NCBI RefSeq assembly: GCF_901538265.1
Contig: NZ_LR593886.1
Location: 3,084,843-3,148,842 of the forward strand
DNA: 64,000 bases
Origin: Gemmata massiliana
Lineage (GTDB): Bacteria; Planctomycetota; Planctomycetia; Gemmatales; Gemmataceae
Reading direction: 5' to 3'
Part shown: positions 1 through 9,237 of the stretch, one piece after another
Layout of the letters: the number at the start of each line of letters is the position of its first letter
How positions within the stretch are numbered: the stretch's first letter is position 1
Program-made: the position numbers and the translations under genes
Notes under the pieces: model-generated
Databases searched by the model: none
The model's input: the letters and a program-made list of their open reading frames with translations, nothing else
What the model was told of the DNA's origin: nothing

Positions 1-435
1 CTCCTTCTCCACATCAAGGGGACTGGCGGCCGGACGCCTGGCTGTTGTGCGTCCTCGGGACGCCGCATCCCTGACGTCACCGCTTGACCAATCGGGAATC
101 CTCACCGCCAAAATCGCCCTGTCGGCAAATCCAAACCAATTCGCGAGCCGACTCCCTTTTACCCCGAACCAGCAACAACGTGCTTCGCCGGGCGCATACG
201 ACAGATCCCGGTTGGCCGAACCCCAGAAGCCTAAACCGCGGCCGACGTGATAGACTTGGGGCGGGTCGGTTCATCGTGTGCCGGCCCGCCCCAAGTCCAC
301 CTTCGAGGGCATTATGGCTGAGCCATCGAGATCGCGTTCCATGACGTGAAAGACGTGGTTGGAGCCGGCCAGCAGCAGGCACGTTTCGTGCGGGCCAATG
401 TTGGGGCGTTCCATATGTGCCTGTGGACCTTCACC
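1..435. other. No convincing gene
   Basis: Several short open frames cross this stretch on both strands, but none has a recognisable domain, a good ribosome-binding site or a convincing codon pattern. The AT-richer part up to about 200 may be the edge of an upstream gene or an intergenic region. I see nothing else to annotate. Confidence 0.4.
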
Positions 436-657
436 ATGACGGAAGCGTGGGCTTGGAAGCGAGACGAAAAGGAGCTGGCGGGCCATCGGTCCGCATCCCC
501 GTGGGACGATGAATCACGACGACCGAGTCATGCGGACAAGCGCCGGGCGTGGCGCCGGGAATTGCTGGCGAATGAAATCCGGGCGGTTCTACGCGCGGGG
601 GCAACTGAGCAAGAGTTACAAGCGGCCACGGAACGCTTGCTCAACCTGGCCACTTGA
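436..657 (+). CDS. Small basic hypothetical protein
   Basis: About 73 residues if the ATG at 436 is used; the frame stays open to 346, so the start is uncertain. The C-terminal half is helical and rich in Arg, Ala and Leu: a 'SHADKRRAWRRELLANEIR' segment followed by a second predicted helix ending in 'ERLLNLAT'. I believe similar short proteins occur in Gemmata relatives, but I cannot assign a function. It sits alone in front of the convergent RHS/immunity pair. There is no signal peptide or membrane segment. The main support is the coding-like, charged-helix composition of the C-terminal half. Confidence 0.4.
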   Translation: MTEAWAWKRDEKELAGHRSASPWDDESRRPSHADKRRAWRRELLANEIRAVLRAGATEQELQAATERLLNLAT

Positions 658-763
658 CATGTAGGAAGTCCCGTAAAGAACAGATTCTAATGGAGACGCT
701 AGATCAGCCCTGCGGGAGAACCTGAATTACGCGCCGACCACCATTCGCCAATTCATCATCATA

Positions 764-1252
764 TTATTGGGCGTAATCACAAAACAAACACTTACCCAAT
801 GTGACACTGTCTGTATCGGACAATTCAAGAATTACATCATTAATTTCTTTATCATGCCAGTCGCTCGGCAGTTCAAAATAACCCAGGCCGTCAATTGTTG
901 AACGTATTTTATTCTCAATATGTACGGCTGCAACGGGAATGTCCCGCGTCACGACGCCACTGTGTTCGCTATCATACCTTGTCCAGTGCAGCGAGTAGGC
1001 TGGAACAATGAAGCTAATTCTTATCGCCAGTGCAAATTTTGGATAATCATTGCCAATCATCAACTCGTAATAGTTGCAGAAGCAATAGTCAAACGTAGTC
1101 ATGTTTGCTGCTTTATGGGGGGCAATCGATTCATTGATGGTTGCGTATCCCCTATCAAGTTTCCATCCAAGCAGCCAGCCATTAGGCACACCATTTCGGA
1201 ACTGCCCCTGCACCTGATCCACTATTTCGCTCAAAGACATTTTCAGCGTCAT
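764..1252 (-). CDS. Probable immunity protein for the adjacent RHS toxin
   Basis: A protein of 162 residues, acidic and without signal peptide or membrane span, so presumably cytoplasmic. Its ATG at 1252 follows the TAA of the RHS gene after only two bases, so the two are surely co-transcribed. A small, unrelated-looking ORF immediately behind a polymorphic toxin tip is the classical position of the cognate immunity gene; the function is inferred from that position. Aromatic, Asp and Glu residues are frequent (for example 'DSEHSGVVTRD', 'LPSDWHDKEIND'), as in many immunity folds. The gene is clearly AT-richer than its surroundings, which suggests it arrived with the toxin tip as a swapped cassette. 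I cannot name the immunity family. Confidence 0.6.
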   Translation of the reverse strand: MTLKMSLSEIVDQVQGQFRNGVPNGWLLGWKLDRGYATINESIAPHKAANMTTFDYCFCNYYELMIGNDYPKFALAIRISFIVPAYSLHWTRYDSEHSGVVTRDIPVAAVHIENKIRSTIDGLGYFELPSDWHDKEINDVILELSDTDSVTLGKCLFCDYAQ

Positions 1253-1254
1253 AA

Positions 1255-4200
1255 TTACACGCCGCCAACCGATGTTGGCACTCCATGAATGCCGTCCCTT
1301 GGGCTCCAGTGTACTTTGATCGTGTTCTGCGGGAACCCTGTCGGAGATGTGCCGATTGGGTTCTTGAAGGTAAATATATTCCCTATAAACTTGCCATTTT
1401 TGTCGAAAATTGGCCGGCCAGCCTCCCAGGCCATTCGCACAACACCTTCCACATCAACACCAGGATTAAACTGTGACTTACCAGGCGTGCCATCAGTGTG
1501 GCCTGCCTGGCGTTGTGATATAGGCGGGTTGCGCCCGCCTACTGATACATATGCATTATGCGCCCAAACGCCGCCCTCCCAATTCTCAGTACCAACGAAG
1601 TAGGTGTGAAAGTCGGCGACACGGAAGTTGTATACTGTTGTGATTTGACCAGAGCCTTTCACCCCTTCTACCCTCAACCACTCACCCGCCAGCCCTAGAA
1701 TCTGCTCGCCACGTTCAAGCGTATTAGCCGCAACCCACCCCCGGTCTTTGGCGAAGAACGGGTGCTCACCCGTCGTTGCGATCGTCTGCCCGACCACCCG
1801 TAGGTCCAGCACCGGCGCCGTGCGGACGAACACTTCCTCGATCACCTTGGCCTCGACCGGACCGGATGGGTCGAACTCGTCGCGGCTTAGCACCACGTCC
1901 CCGGGCCGAAAGTCCTCGATTGGCCGCGAACCTTCAGGTGTACGGATGGGCGTCCCGGCCGCGAAACATGCCCGCAGCAGAGAGGACAACGAACCGAATG
2001 CCCCGAGCGCGTCGAGGGCGGCGCTAGCGTAGTTCCCCTGGTAGGCGTTGGTCAGCGCGCTACTCGCAAGGCTCCCCGCTTGTATCCCCTGGATCAACTG
2101 CAACCCCTGACCGAGTTTCGGGGCAATCACGCACGGATTGGCGGGGATCAGTGCTATGCCGTGGACAGTCCCCACGACTTGCCCGGCGCCGTAGGTTCCG
2201 GTGGTCTTATCAACCGCGTCGTTGTAGCCGAAGCCATCGCGAATGTAATTGGTGCCCCCGAACGTCAGGGCATCGGCCCAGCCGGCGAAGAAGTTCGAGG
2301 TCTCTTTGAAGTAGTCCGTCCGCGGCGTCGGTACCGGGGACCTTTCCCGCTGCTCCCGCCGCCACTGAGCGATGCGCTCTTCCGACCACCCTTCCGCGAT
2401 CGCCTCAGGGGGCGGGGCTTGGATCAAGCCCGTGGGGTCCACGTGCGTGATCGGCGAGTTGCCCTCCCACCGGTACAAGTTCGCGTCACCGGCCGCGTAC
2501 CCGAGCGGGTCGCTCTGGAGCGGCCGGCCCAACGTCGGGGAGACGTCCCGGTTCCGAGCGTGATAGATGCCAGTAACGGTATCGCGCCGTAATCCCTGCC
2601 ACAAGTACACCATCGCGTAACTCGAGCCACCGGCCCGGACGTTCCAACTCGCGTCCAGCACCGTTACGTTCCCAAACGGGTCGTACACGTACCGCTCGAC
2701 AACGGCCCCGGACCCGTCCACGAGCGCCGTTGCGTTTCCGTTCGCGTCCTGCTGGGTCCACAAGCGCTCGTCCAGAGTGCCATCTGCATTCGTATCACGG
2801 TCTCGCAGGACCATCGCGTCGACATACACGGGGCTCCACACGTACCGGTTGGTTGTGTTGCTCCCGACCTTCTCCTCCAGCACCTGCCAGTCCTTCGAGT
2901 AGAACAGGTCCGTCGTGGTCCCGCTCGCGGTCTCGGTTACGCGCCGACTCAACCCGTCGTAGGTGTAGGCCTTGATGGTGGTCCCGCCCGAGTTCTTCAC
3001 CGTGACGAGCCGGTTCCACGCGTCGTACACGTACTGTTGGCCGGTCTCGTCCTTGGTCATGTTCCCGTTCGCGTCATACGTGGGCGTCGTAGCCCCGCTG
3101 ACGCTCGTGATCTCGTTCTGCGCGTTCGCGGTCCGGGTCTGCGCCGTCCCGTTAGTGGTCACGCTGTCCCAGTTACCCACGGCGTCGTAGTCCCAGGTCT
3201 GGTTCCGCGACGCGGTCCCGGTGATGCCGGTTTTGGTCCCGTTGAGCGTGCCCCGACTATACCCGGTCAACTGGTTCAGCGCGTCGTACGTGTACACCTC
3301 CCCGAGCGCCGTGTTCACCAGGTTGTCCCGGTACGTGCGACTGCCGGCCTGATTGTACCCGTACTGGAACCGGTCCGTCGCGGTCCCAGTCGTCGGGTTG
3401 AGCCAGCGCCGGTCGACTACGCGCCCGAACCGGTCCAGGCCCGTGTATTGGTCCCCTGCGTCCCCGTTCGACTCGCCCGTGCGTTTGATGTAGCTCAGAT
3501 CCACGTTCGGACCCGAGTGGGCGCGTCGGACCACGGTATCGAGGCCCAGGTAATCGTAACTCTCCACGGCCCCGTTCGGGTCGCTCAGTGATGACAGACG
3601 ACTGATGGCGGTGTTGATCCCGGACGAGTAATTGAACGTGAGCACGTAGCCGGAAGGATACGTGATAGACGTGAGCCGGGACTGGTTCGTGGTCCCGCTC
3701 CCATTAAAGTTGTACGCGTACTGGATCTTGGGCGTGGTCGACGTGACCACGGCCCCGCTGTGGGACTGCCACTCGGTAATCAGTTGCCCCAGTCCGTTGT
3801 AGTCCCGGAGTACCTGGTTCACAATACTGCCGCCCGTGACTGCACTGTAGCTGGTCACCGACTGCACCTCCCCGGTGGTCGAGTACCCAGTCTCGACCCG
3901 CCGGACCGCGCCATCCACCCCCGCTCCGAGTGTCGTTACGGTATCGCTCACCACGCGCCCGAGCACGTCGTAGGTGAACGTGTGGACGCTCCCGTTGCGA
4001 TCGGTTGTGGTGAGCACCTCGCCCAGCGCGTCGAGCGTTACGGCCTGCTGTTGGGACGAACTGGGCGCTCCGGTAGTCGGGTCGGCCCACTGGGTCAGTC
4101 GCACGACATCGTTGGACTGGATCGTGCTGCCCGTTGCGACCGTAACGCCGTACACGTACCCGGTTGTCTGTACGCCCCCGCCCGTCAGGTACGCGGTCAC

Positions 4201-7200
4201 GCTCGTGGCACCGGCCCCGTTGTACGCGTACCCGACGGTCTTGTCGTCCGTGTCGCTCACCACCCCGTCCACGAAATTCTCGACCGACCGCGTCGTGCGC
4301 CCGAGTGCGTCTGTGTAGGTCCGGGTCACGCGCCCAGCCGGATCGGTGACCTCGGCCGCGGCCCCCGCATCTCCGCCCCCGTAAATCGTGGAGGTGGCTA
4401 CGGCGGGCGAACTGCCACCCGTGAGCCCGGCCCCGCTGCCCGTGATGGCCGATTGATAGGTGCTCGCTTTGGTGCCGATGAACCGGACCTCCCAGCCCCC
4501 GCCCGCGGCGGCCAAAACCTGCACGTTCCCCGAGCCGATCGACGTGAGCGCGGCGAGCGCCGTCTGTACGGTCGCAGCCGAGGCGTTGTAGGCCAGCGCG
4601 CTCGTTGTGGACCCACCGAAACTGAGGGTAAACGTGCCCCCGGTCGGGCTCCCCGTGAGCTTGATCACCTGGACCGCGTCGGTCGCGTACTTGGTCGAGG
4701 TCACGAGCACGGTCGCGGAGCGACTCGGCACGGTGCCCGGCCGGGTCCACGAACTGCCCCCGTTGGTTCCGACGTCCACAGCCGCGACCATGCGGTCCGC
4801 GAGGTCGTAGTAGTAGCCCGCGTAACTCACCCGGGCCGCGATCCCGGTCGTCGGGGTGCCCAAGGCGCCGGTGCCGGTCGCGTCGTGGAACCGGTCCCGG
4901 ACCGTCACCTGGCGCACGTTCCCGCTCGGGTCGTACACGTACTCCGTCTGAGTCAGGACCGTATCGCCGACCACGTCGTCCGCGTCCGCGTACCCGGCAT
5001 CACTGCCCCAATCGCCGGTGTAGGCGGTCGTGACACGCCCGGCTCCGTCGTACGCCCATTTCTGCACCAGCCCATTTGGTGCGGACTGCTTGAGCACCAA
5101 CCCACGCGCGTCGTACCACACGTCGGTAGCCAGGCTGTTGGTACTCACGGCCCCGGTGGATGTGTTGACGCTGTACGTTCGGGTCCGGAACACGCGCCCC
5201 AGCTCATCGTACTCCACGGTATCTTGTGCCCGCAGCAGGGTCGACGCCGGGGCTTGCGGCACCCCGCCCGACACGGTAGGGGTTACCGTGTCGGCGTCAT
5301 ACACCTGGGTCATCGTGACTTGGTCGAGGTTGTCGTAGGTGTAGTAGACCAGTTGCCGGTTCACCGAGGTCGATTCACTCGCCTCGACCCCGTACTTGAC
5401 CGCGACCGCCCGGTTGCGCCAGTCGTACCATGTTTGAGTCACACGGGCCGCCGCGCCCCCGCCTGGGTACTCGGTCACCTTCGTCAGGTTGGAGTCCCCG
5501 ACTCCGCCGTTGTCGTACTCGTACTCCCGAACCTTCACCAGATCCGTTCCGGCCGTGTTTGTGGGCGACCACGCGCCGGAGGTGGGCGCGTCGTCAAGGC
5601 CGACCCACTCGCTCACCGCCCGCCCCAACCCGTCGTACACGGTTCGGTAGATCGTGCCCTGCGCGGAGACAGTGCGTGCGAAACGCCCCTTCGCATCGTA
5701 CCCGTTCGTGGTACGGTAGAAATTCGTCCCCTGGGTTCCAAATGATGTCGAGGTACTGTACGTCAACCCCGACAGGTTAAAGTAACTGTCCGCGTAACTC
5801 ACCTGGCCGCCAACAGTCACGTACGTCCGCGACAGCGCCTGGAGCCCGGTGATCGCCTCGGCCCCAGTTGGCGCTCCGCCGGACGTCGCGGGCGCTGCAG
5901 ACATGACCAGGGTCTCGGAATACCCGTTCGCGCGGTCCTCGCGGTACACTTGGGTCGGCCCCGTCGGTCGCCCGGTGGAAGAATTCCACCCCTCGTACAC
6001 GCGCACCTCGAAGTCCGGGTCGTCATAGACCGTGTACGTGACGTTCCCGTTCGGCGCAGTGATGGCAGTGGGGCGGCCGAGCGCGTCGACCTGTGTCACG
6101 GTCTTCAGGTGCAACCCGCCCCCGGACGGGGTGGACCAGCCGGACGGTAGAGCGGTAAAATCCGAGGTCTGGGTCGTGTCCACATCAGTGATCGTTTTCA
6201 CCACCGATCCGGTCGGGACGTCGTATGCCTGATAGGTGAGCCCGCCGGCGGTATCTTTAAACCAGATGGAATACCCCATTGCATCAAAGGCGGTCGTCTC
6301 GGTCACGGCCGTCCCACTACCGTTCTGGCTGGTCGTGACCACGGGGTAAGTCGTGGTGAGCGTTTGGACCGCGAAACCGGTTCCGGACCACGTGTAAGAG
6401 TACGACGTCGCCTGGGCGCCGGTCCCGTTGTCGGCCCGGTACTGAGTTTCTGTCGCGGCCAGGTAGATCGTGGTACCACCGCTGTCCGTTCGGGAGATGT
6501 ACTGGTCTTGTTCTTGGAGCACCGCGGTACCGAGTTCGCCCTGTCTCAGGCTCGTGTTCTGCAAGTAACCGGCCACTCCACCCGCGGTGGACGAGGTCGC
6601 GGTAGTGGACGCGAAATAGCTATACACTTGGAACAACCCGGCCGCGTCCCGCAGATAGGAGGACGTGCCCAGGGAGAAGTTGAACAGATCGACGTACGTG
6701 TCGCTGTACCCGATGACGGCCGACGGCTGCGCCACCCATTCCAGTCGCCCCGCACTGTCGTAGTGGTACGCGGTCACCCATTGGGTACTCGTCGCGACGT
6801 CTACGAAGGCGCTCAGCAGTACTTCGTTGGCGGTGTTGACGTAAACCACGTTCTGGTTCCCGTCCGGCAGCGTCTCGACCGTCTTCTTGGCCCAGGCGTT
6901 GACACCGGACGGGGCCGAAGCCAAGGTGTAGCTGAACGTGAACGTGCCCTGCCCGCCGTACGTTCCCCCGTCGCCCGCGCCCTTGGCGACCTCCGTGGTC
7001 GCTCGCCGGTTCGCGTCGTACTCGAAGTAGTGGTCGGCGTACGGCGCGACTTGGGTATCCGTCGCCGAGGCGGGTGTGCTGAACGCTGCCGCCAAGCGGG
7101 CGTACGAGTCGCCCCGGAACGCATATTTCAGCCCGTGAACGTACCCGCCCGATTCACCGGTGTAATACCGGTAGTACTCGGTGTCGAGCACGTTCCCGGA

Positions 7201-8985
7201 TCCGTCCTTGACCACCGCGGTTTTCAGGTCCGTGGCGTTCCCGTGGGCCTCCACGCCGTCGTAGTAGGTGTAGGCCGCCTCGCGAATCGTGGACCACGCC
7301 CCGGTGCCGGCCCGGCGCCGCAGGACGACCGAGGAAACACGCCCGTCGTTCACGCCCCCCGAGACGTAGGAGTACAGGTACGACTCGGTCACCGTGGCCC
7401 CGCCCACGGTGGCGCTCCGCTGGACTTCCCCGGGCTTGCCAGCGGACGTCCAGGTGGTGACCGCGGTCGTGTTCCCGAACCGATCGGTCACCTGCTTCAG
7501 CCGCCCGCGCTGTTCGGTCGGCAGAGACGTAGCAAAATCACAGAATCGGTACCGGTCGCCCCCGGCGTTGGTGAGGACGAACTCTCCGGCGGTCGCGTCG
7601 TAGGCGAGTTGGTCGGTCGTGAAGTAATCCGGAACGTACGCCCCGCCGGACGGGCTGAAGTAGGTCGGGGTCTCGCCCGCGACCACGATGACCTGACCGG
7701 TCAGGTCGACCCGGAACAGGTACGGGCGCTCCGAATCGACCCACCCGTTACCGAAGTCCGTGTGGTTCCCGTAGGTGCTCAGGTTGTACCAACTGCGCGA
7801 GACACCCCACGGCTGGCCGAACCCGTCGGAGACCAGATCGGTGGTCGAGTAGATGACCATCCCGTCGGAGTACCGGATCGGGTGACTCGATAGACCGGCG
7901 GGCCCGCCCCCGGCGAACGCCGGAGGGGCGGACGGGTCCACTGGAGCCGGCTGAGATGCAGTAGACCGGGCACCGAGCCGCGTGGTCCCCGTCCACCCAC
8001 CCCCTGGGGTGTACGAGGGGGCGGGGACCAGCGTCAGTGTGACCTCCCGTGCGGCGGACGACGAGTCAACTCTGAGCGGCTCGGGCACGACCGTGGCCGC
8101 GCAGTTCCCGTCGGTAATTACCACCGTACCGGACAGTGGAGCGTAGTCGGCACCGGGCGCCGCACTCCCGCTGATCGCGTAGCGGACGGCGAGATCCCCG
8201 GCGGTGCCGTCGCGCCACACGCGGAACCCGCCGACGCCGTTCGCGACCGGATCCTCTGGAGCAACCGCCTCGACCCACACCCGCGGCGCCGTTTGTGTGG
8301 GCGTAGGGGCAGGGGTAAGGGCAGCGAGTGCGTTCGAGGATTCCACTTCACCGGTCGCGGGTGCGGGCGCGGCGTCAAGAGCGACTGCACTGGACCGTGG
8401 AGTAGATGTTGGTCCTGACGCCGAAGGTGCCACCGGGTAAAGGTCACTCCCGGTGTCAGTCGCGACATGGCCCCCGCTCTCCACGACGGGAATCGCTGGA
8501 GTGAGCGGCCCCACGAGCTCAGCGCCGCCAGCGCCGTTCGGGTTCGGGTCCAAAATTAGGGACGCCGGGTATTCCCATAAGGCGAGAGACGCGACGGGCC
8601 CGGAAATCGGACCGAGTTCGTCCCCGAGGCCCGATCGGAAGGCTGAGGTCGAGTCCGGGACCAGCGTTGTTGCCGGATCCGAGGTCGGAATCCGCCGGTC
8701 CGTCGCACTGAGGACGAACGGCGCGGGTACTTCGGGCCGCGTCGCACCCTGTACGGGTACAATATTGGCCGCTAACCACTCGCTGGGGGCGGTCCGGTTC
8801 GGAATGGGCATCAGCCACTCGGGCCAAATACCGAGAGCAGCGAATACCTCACCGGGCTGCTCACGCGCCTCGAGATCGTGGAGCCGAGGGCGGAAGGATC
8901 GCACGGGCGAATCGGAACGGGCTCCGAACAAATAATCCCAAAAGCGATCCGTTCGGCGGAGCCAGGAGCGAATGATGGCGCGCAC
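1255..8985 (-). CDS. RHS/YD-repeat polymorphic toxin with Hint domain and Ntox50-like tip
   Basis: A giant surface or secreted protein of 2576 residues. Residues 1-50 hold a basic start and a 'LEAREQPG' motif, which I associate with planctomycete exported proteins. Around 230-330 there is a Calx-beta-like segment ('GADYAPLSGTVVI'). From about 360 to 2150 come a DUF6531-like 'NPIRYSDG'-style entry and many YD repeats ('YDALGRV', 'YDANGNM'), closing with the RHS core signature ('RDVSPTLGRPLQSDPLGY'). Near 2340-2477 lies a Hint/pretoxin domain ('CFAAGTPIRTPEG', 'TGEHPFF', ending 'VWAHNAY'). The last ~97 residues resemble the Ntox50 class ('RQAGHTDGTPGKS', 'KVHWSPRDGIHGVP'), a putative RNase; this match is from memory. 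Expected role: contact-dependent or secreted toxin, released by Hint self-cleavage. The tip is AT-rich. Confidence 0.9.
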   Translation of the reverse strand: MRAIIRSWLRRTDRFWDYLFGARSDSPVRSFRPRLHDLEAREQPGEVFAALGIWPEWLMPIPNRTAPSEWLAANIVPVQGATRPEVPAPFVLSATDRRIPTSDPATTLVPDSTSAFRSGLGDELGPISGPVASLALWEYPASLILDPNPNGAGGAELVGPLTPAIPVVESGGHVATDTGSDLYPVAPSASGPTSTPRSSAVALDAAPAPATGEVESSNALAALTPAPTPTQTAPRVWVEAVAPEDPVANGVGGFRVWRDGTAGDLAVRYAISGSAAPGADYAPLSGTVVITDGNCAATVVPEPLRVDSSSAAREVTLTLVPAPSYTPGGGWTGTTRLGARSTASQPAPVDPSAPPAFAGGGPAGLSSHPIRYSDGMVIYSTTDLVSDGFGQPWGVSRSWYNLSTYGNHTDFGNGWVDSERPYLFRVDLTGQVIVVAGETPTYFSPSGGAYVPDYFTTDQLAYDATAGEFVLTNAGGDRYRFCDFATSLPTEQRGRLKQVTDRFGNTTAVTTWTSAGKPGEVQRSATVGGATVTESYLYSYVSGGVNDGRVSSVVLRRRAGTGAWSTIREAAYTYYDGVEAHGNATDLKTAVVKDGSGNVLDTEYYRYYTGESGGYVHGLKYAFRGDSYARLAAAFSTPASATDTQVAPYADHYFEYDANRRATTEVAKGAGDGGTYGGQGTFTFSYTLASAPSGVNAWAKKTVETLPDGNQNVVYVNTANEVLLSAFVDVATSTQWVTAYHYDSAGRLEWVAQPSAVIGYSDTYVDLFNFSLGTSSYLRDAAGLFQVYSYFASTTATSSTAGGVAGYLQNTSLRQGELGTAVLQEQDQYISRTDSGGTTIYLAATETQYRADNGTGAQATSYSYTWSGTGFAVQTLTTTYPVVTTSQNGSGTAVTETTAFDAMGYSIWFKDTAGGLTYQAYDVPTGSVVKTITDVDTTQTSDFTALPSGWSTPSGGGLHLKTVTQVDALGRPTAITAPNGNVTYTVYDDPDFEVRVYEGWNSSTGRPTGPTQVYREDRANGYSETLVMSAAPATSGGAPTGAEAITGLQALSRTYVTVGGQVSYADSYFNLSGLTYSTSTSFGTQGTNFYRTTNGYDAKGRFARTVSAQGTIYRTVYDGLGRAVSEWVGLDDAPTSGAWSPTNTAGTDLVKVREYEYDNGGVGDSNLTKVTEYPGGGAAARVTQTWYDWRNRAVAVKYGVEASESTSVNRQLVYYTYDNLDQVTMTQVYDADTVTPTVSGGVPQAPASTLLRAQDTVEYDELGRVFRTRTYSVNTSTGAVSTNSLATDVWYDARGLVLKQSAPNGLVQKWAYDGAGRVTTAYTGDWGSDAGYADADDVVGDTVLTQTEYVYDPSGNVRQVTVRDRFHDATGTGALGTPTTGIAARVSYAGYYYDLADRMVAAVDVGTNGGSSWTRPGTVPSRSATVLVTSTKYATDAVQVIKLTGSPTGGTFTLSFGGSTTSALAYNASAATVQTALAALTSIGSGNVQVLAAAGGGWEVRFIGTKASTYQSAITGSGAGLTGGSSPAVATSTIYGGGDAGAAAEVTDPAGRVTRTYTDALGRTTRSVENFVDGVVSDTDDKTVGYAYNGAGATSVTAYLTGGGVQTTGYVYGVTVATGSTIQSNDVVRLTQWADPTTGAPSSSQQQAVTLDALGEVLTTTDRNGSVHTFTYDVLGRVVSDTVTTLGAGVDGAVRRVETGYSTTGEVQSVTSYSAVTGGSIVNQVLRDYNGLGQLITEWQSHSGAVVTSTTPKIQYAYNFNGSGTTNQSRLTSITYPSGYVLTFNYSSGINTAISRLSSLSDPNGAVESYDYLGLDTVVRRAHSGPNVDLSYIKRTGESNGDAGDQYTGLDRFGRVVDRRWLNPTTGTATDRFQYGYNQAGSRTYRDNLVNTALGEVYTYDALNQLTGYSRGTLNGTKTGITGTASRNQTWDYDAVGNWDSVTTNGTAQTRTANAQNEITSVSGATTPTYDANGNMTKDETGQQYVYDAWNRLVTVKNSGGTTIKAYTYDGLSRRVTETASGTTTDLFYSKDWQVLEEKVGSNTTNRYVWSPVYVDAMVLRDRDTNADGTLDERLWTQQDANGNATALVDGSGAVVERYVYDPFGNVTVLDASWNVRAGGSSYAMVYLWQGLRRDTVTGIYHARNRDVSPTLGRPLQSDPLGYAAGDANLYRWEGNSPITHVDPTGLIQAPPPEAIAEGWSEERIAQWRREQRERSPVPTPRTDYFKETSNFFAGWADALTFGGTNYIRDGFGYNDAVDKTTGTYGAGQVVGTVHGIALIPANPCVIAPKLGQGLQLIQGIQAGSLASSALTNAYQGNYASAALDALGAFGSLSSLLRACFAAGTPIRTPEGSRPIEDFRPGDVVLSRDEFDPSGPVEAKVIEEVFVRTAPVLDLRVVGQTIATTGEHPFFAKDRGWVAANTLERGEQILGLAGEWLRVEGVKGSGQITTVYNFRVADFHTYFVGTENWEGGVWAHNAYVSVGGRNPPISQRQAGHTDGTPGKSQFNPGVDVEGVVRMAWEAGRPIFDKNGKFIGNIFTFKNPIGTSPTGFPQNTIKVHWSPRDGIHGVPTSVGGV

Positions 8986-9237
8986 GGTGCCCTCTCCGAT
9001 GATACGGATTCGTCAGTCGCGCAACGGCACGAATGTGTTGCGATCTGAATCGGAATGATGTATTTGATTAACTGCGAGTGAATGGAGAGGGCGTTAAACT
9101 AACAACCTCCCGCCGGGCCGTCAACAATTACATGCGCCTTTTTGCACCGCGGGTTCCGGAGTTTATGGGGCGAGTGCCCAGAAGTCGTCCAGAGGGTGCT
9201 GTGACTCAGGCCGACGAGTGCGACCGTAGACTCGGCG

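Noticed and set aside
3760..5745. Long antisense open frame of 661 codons inside the RHS gene
   Set aside because: It is an Arg/Gly/Pro-rich shadow of the high-GC RHS gene on the other strand; no domain or start signal.
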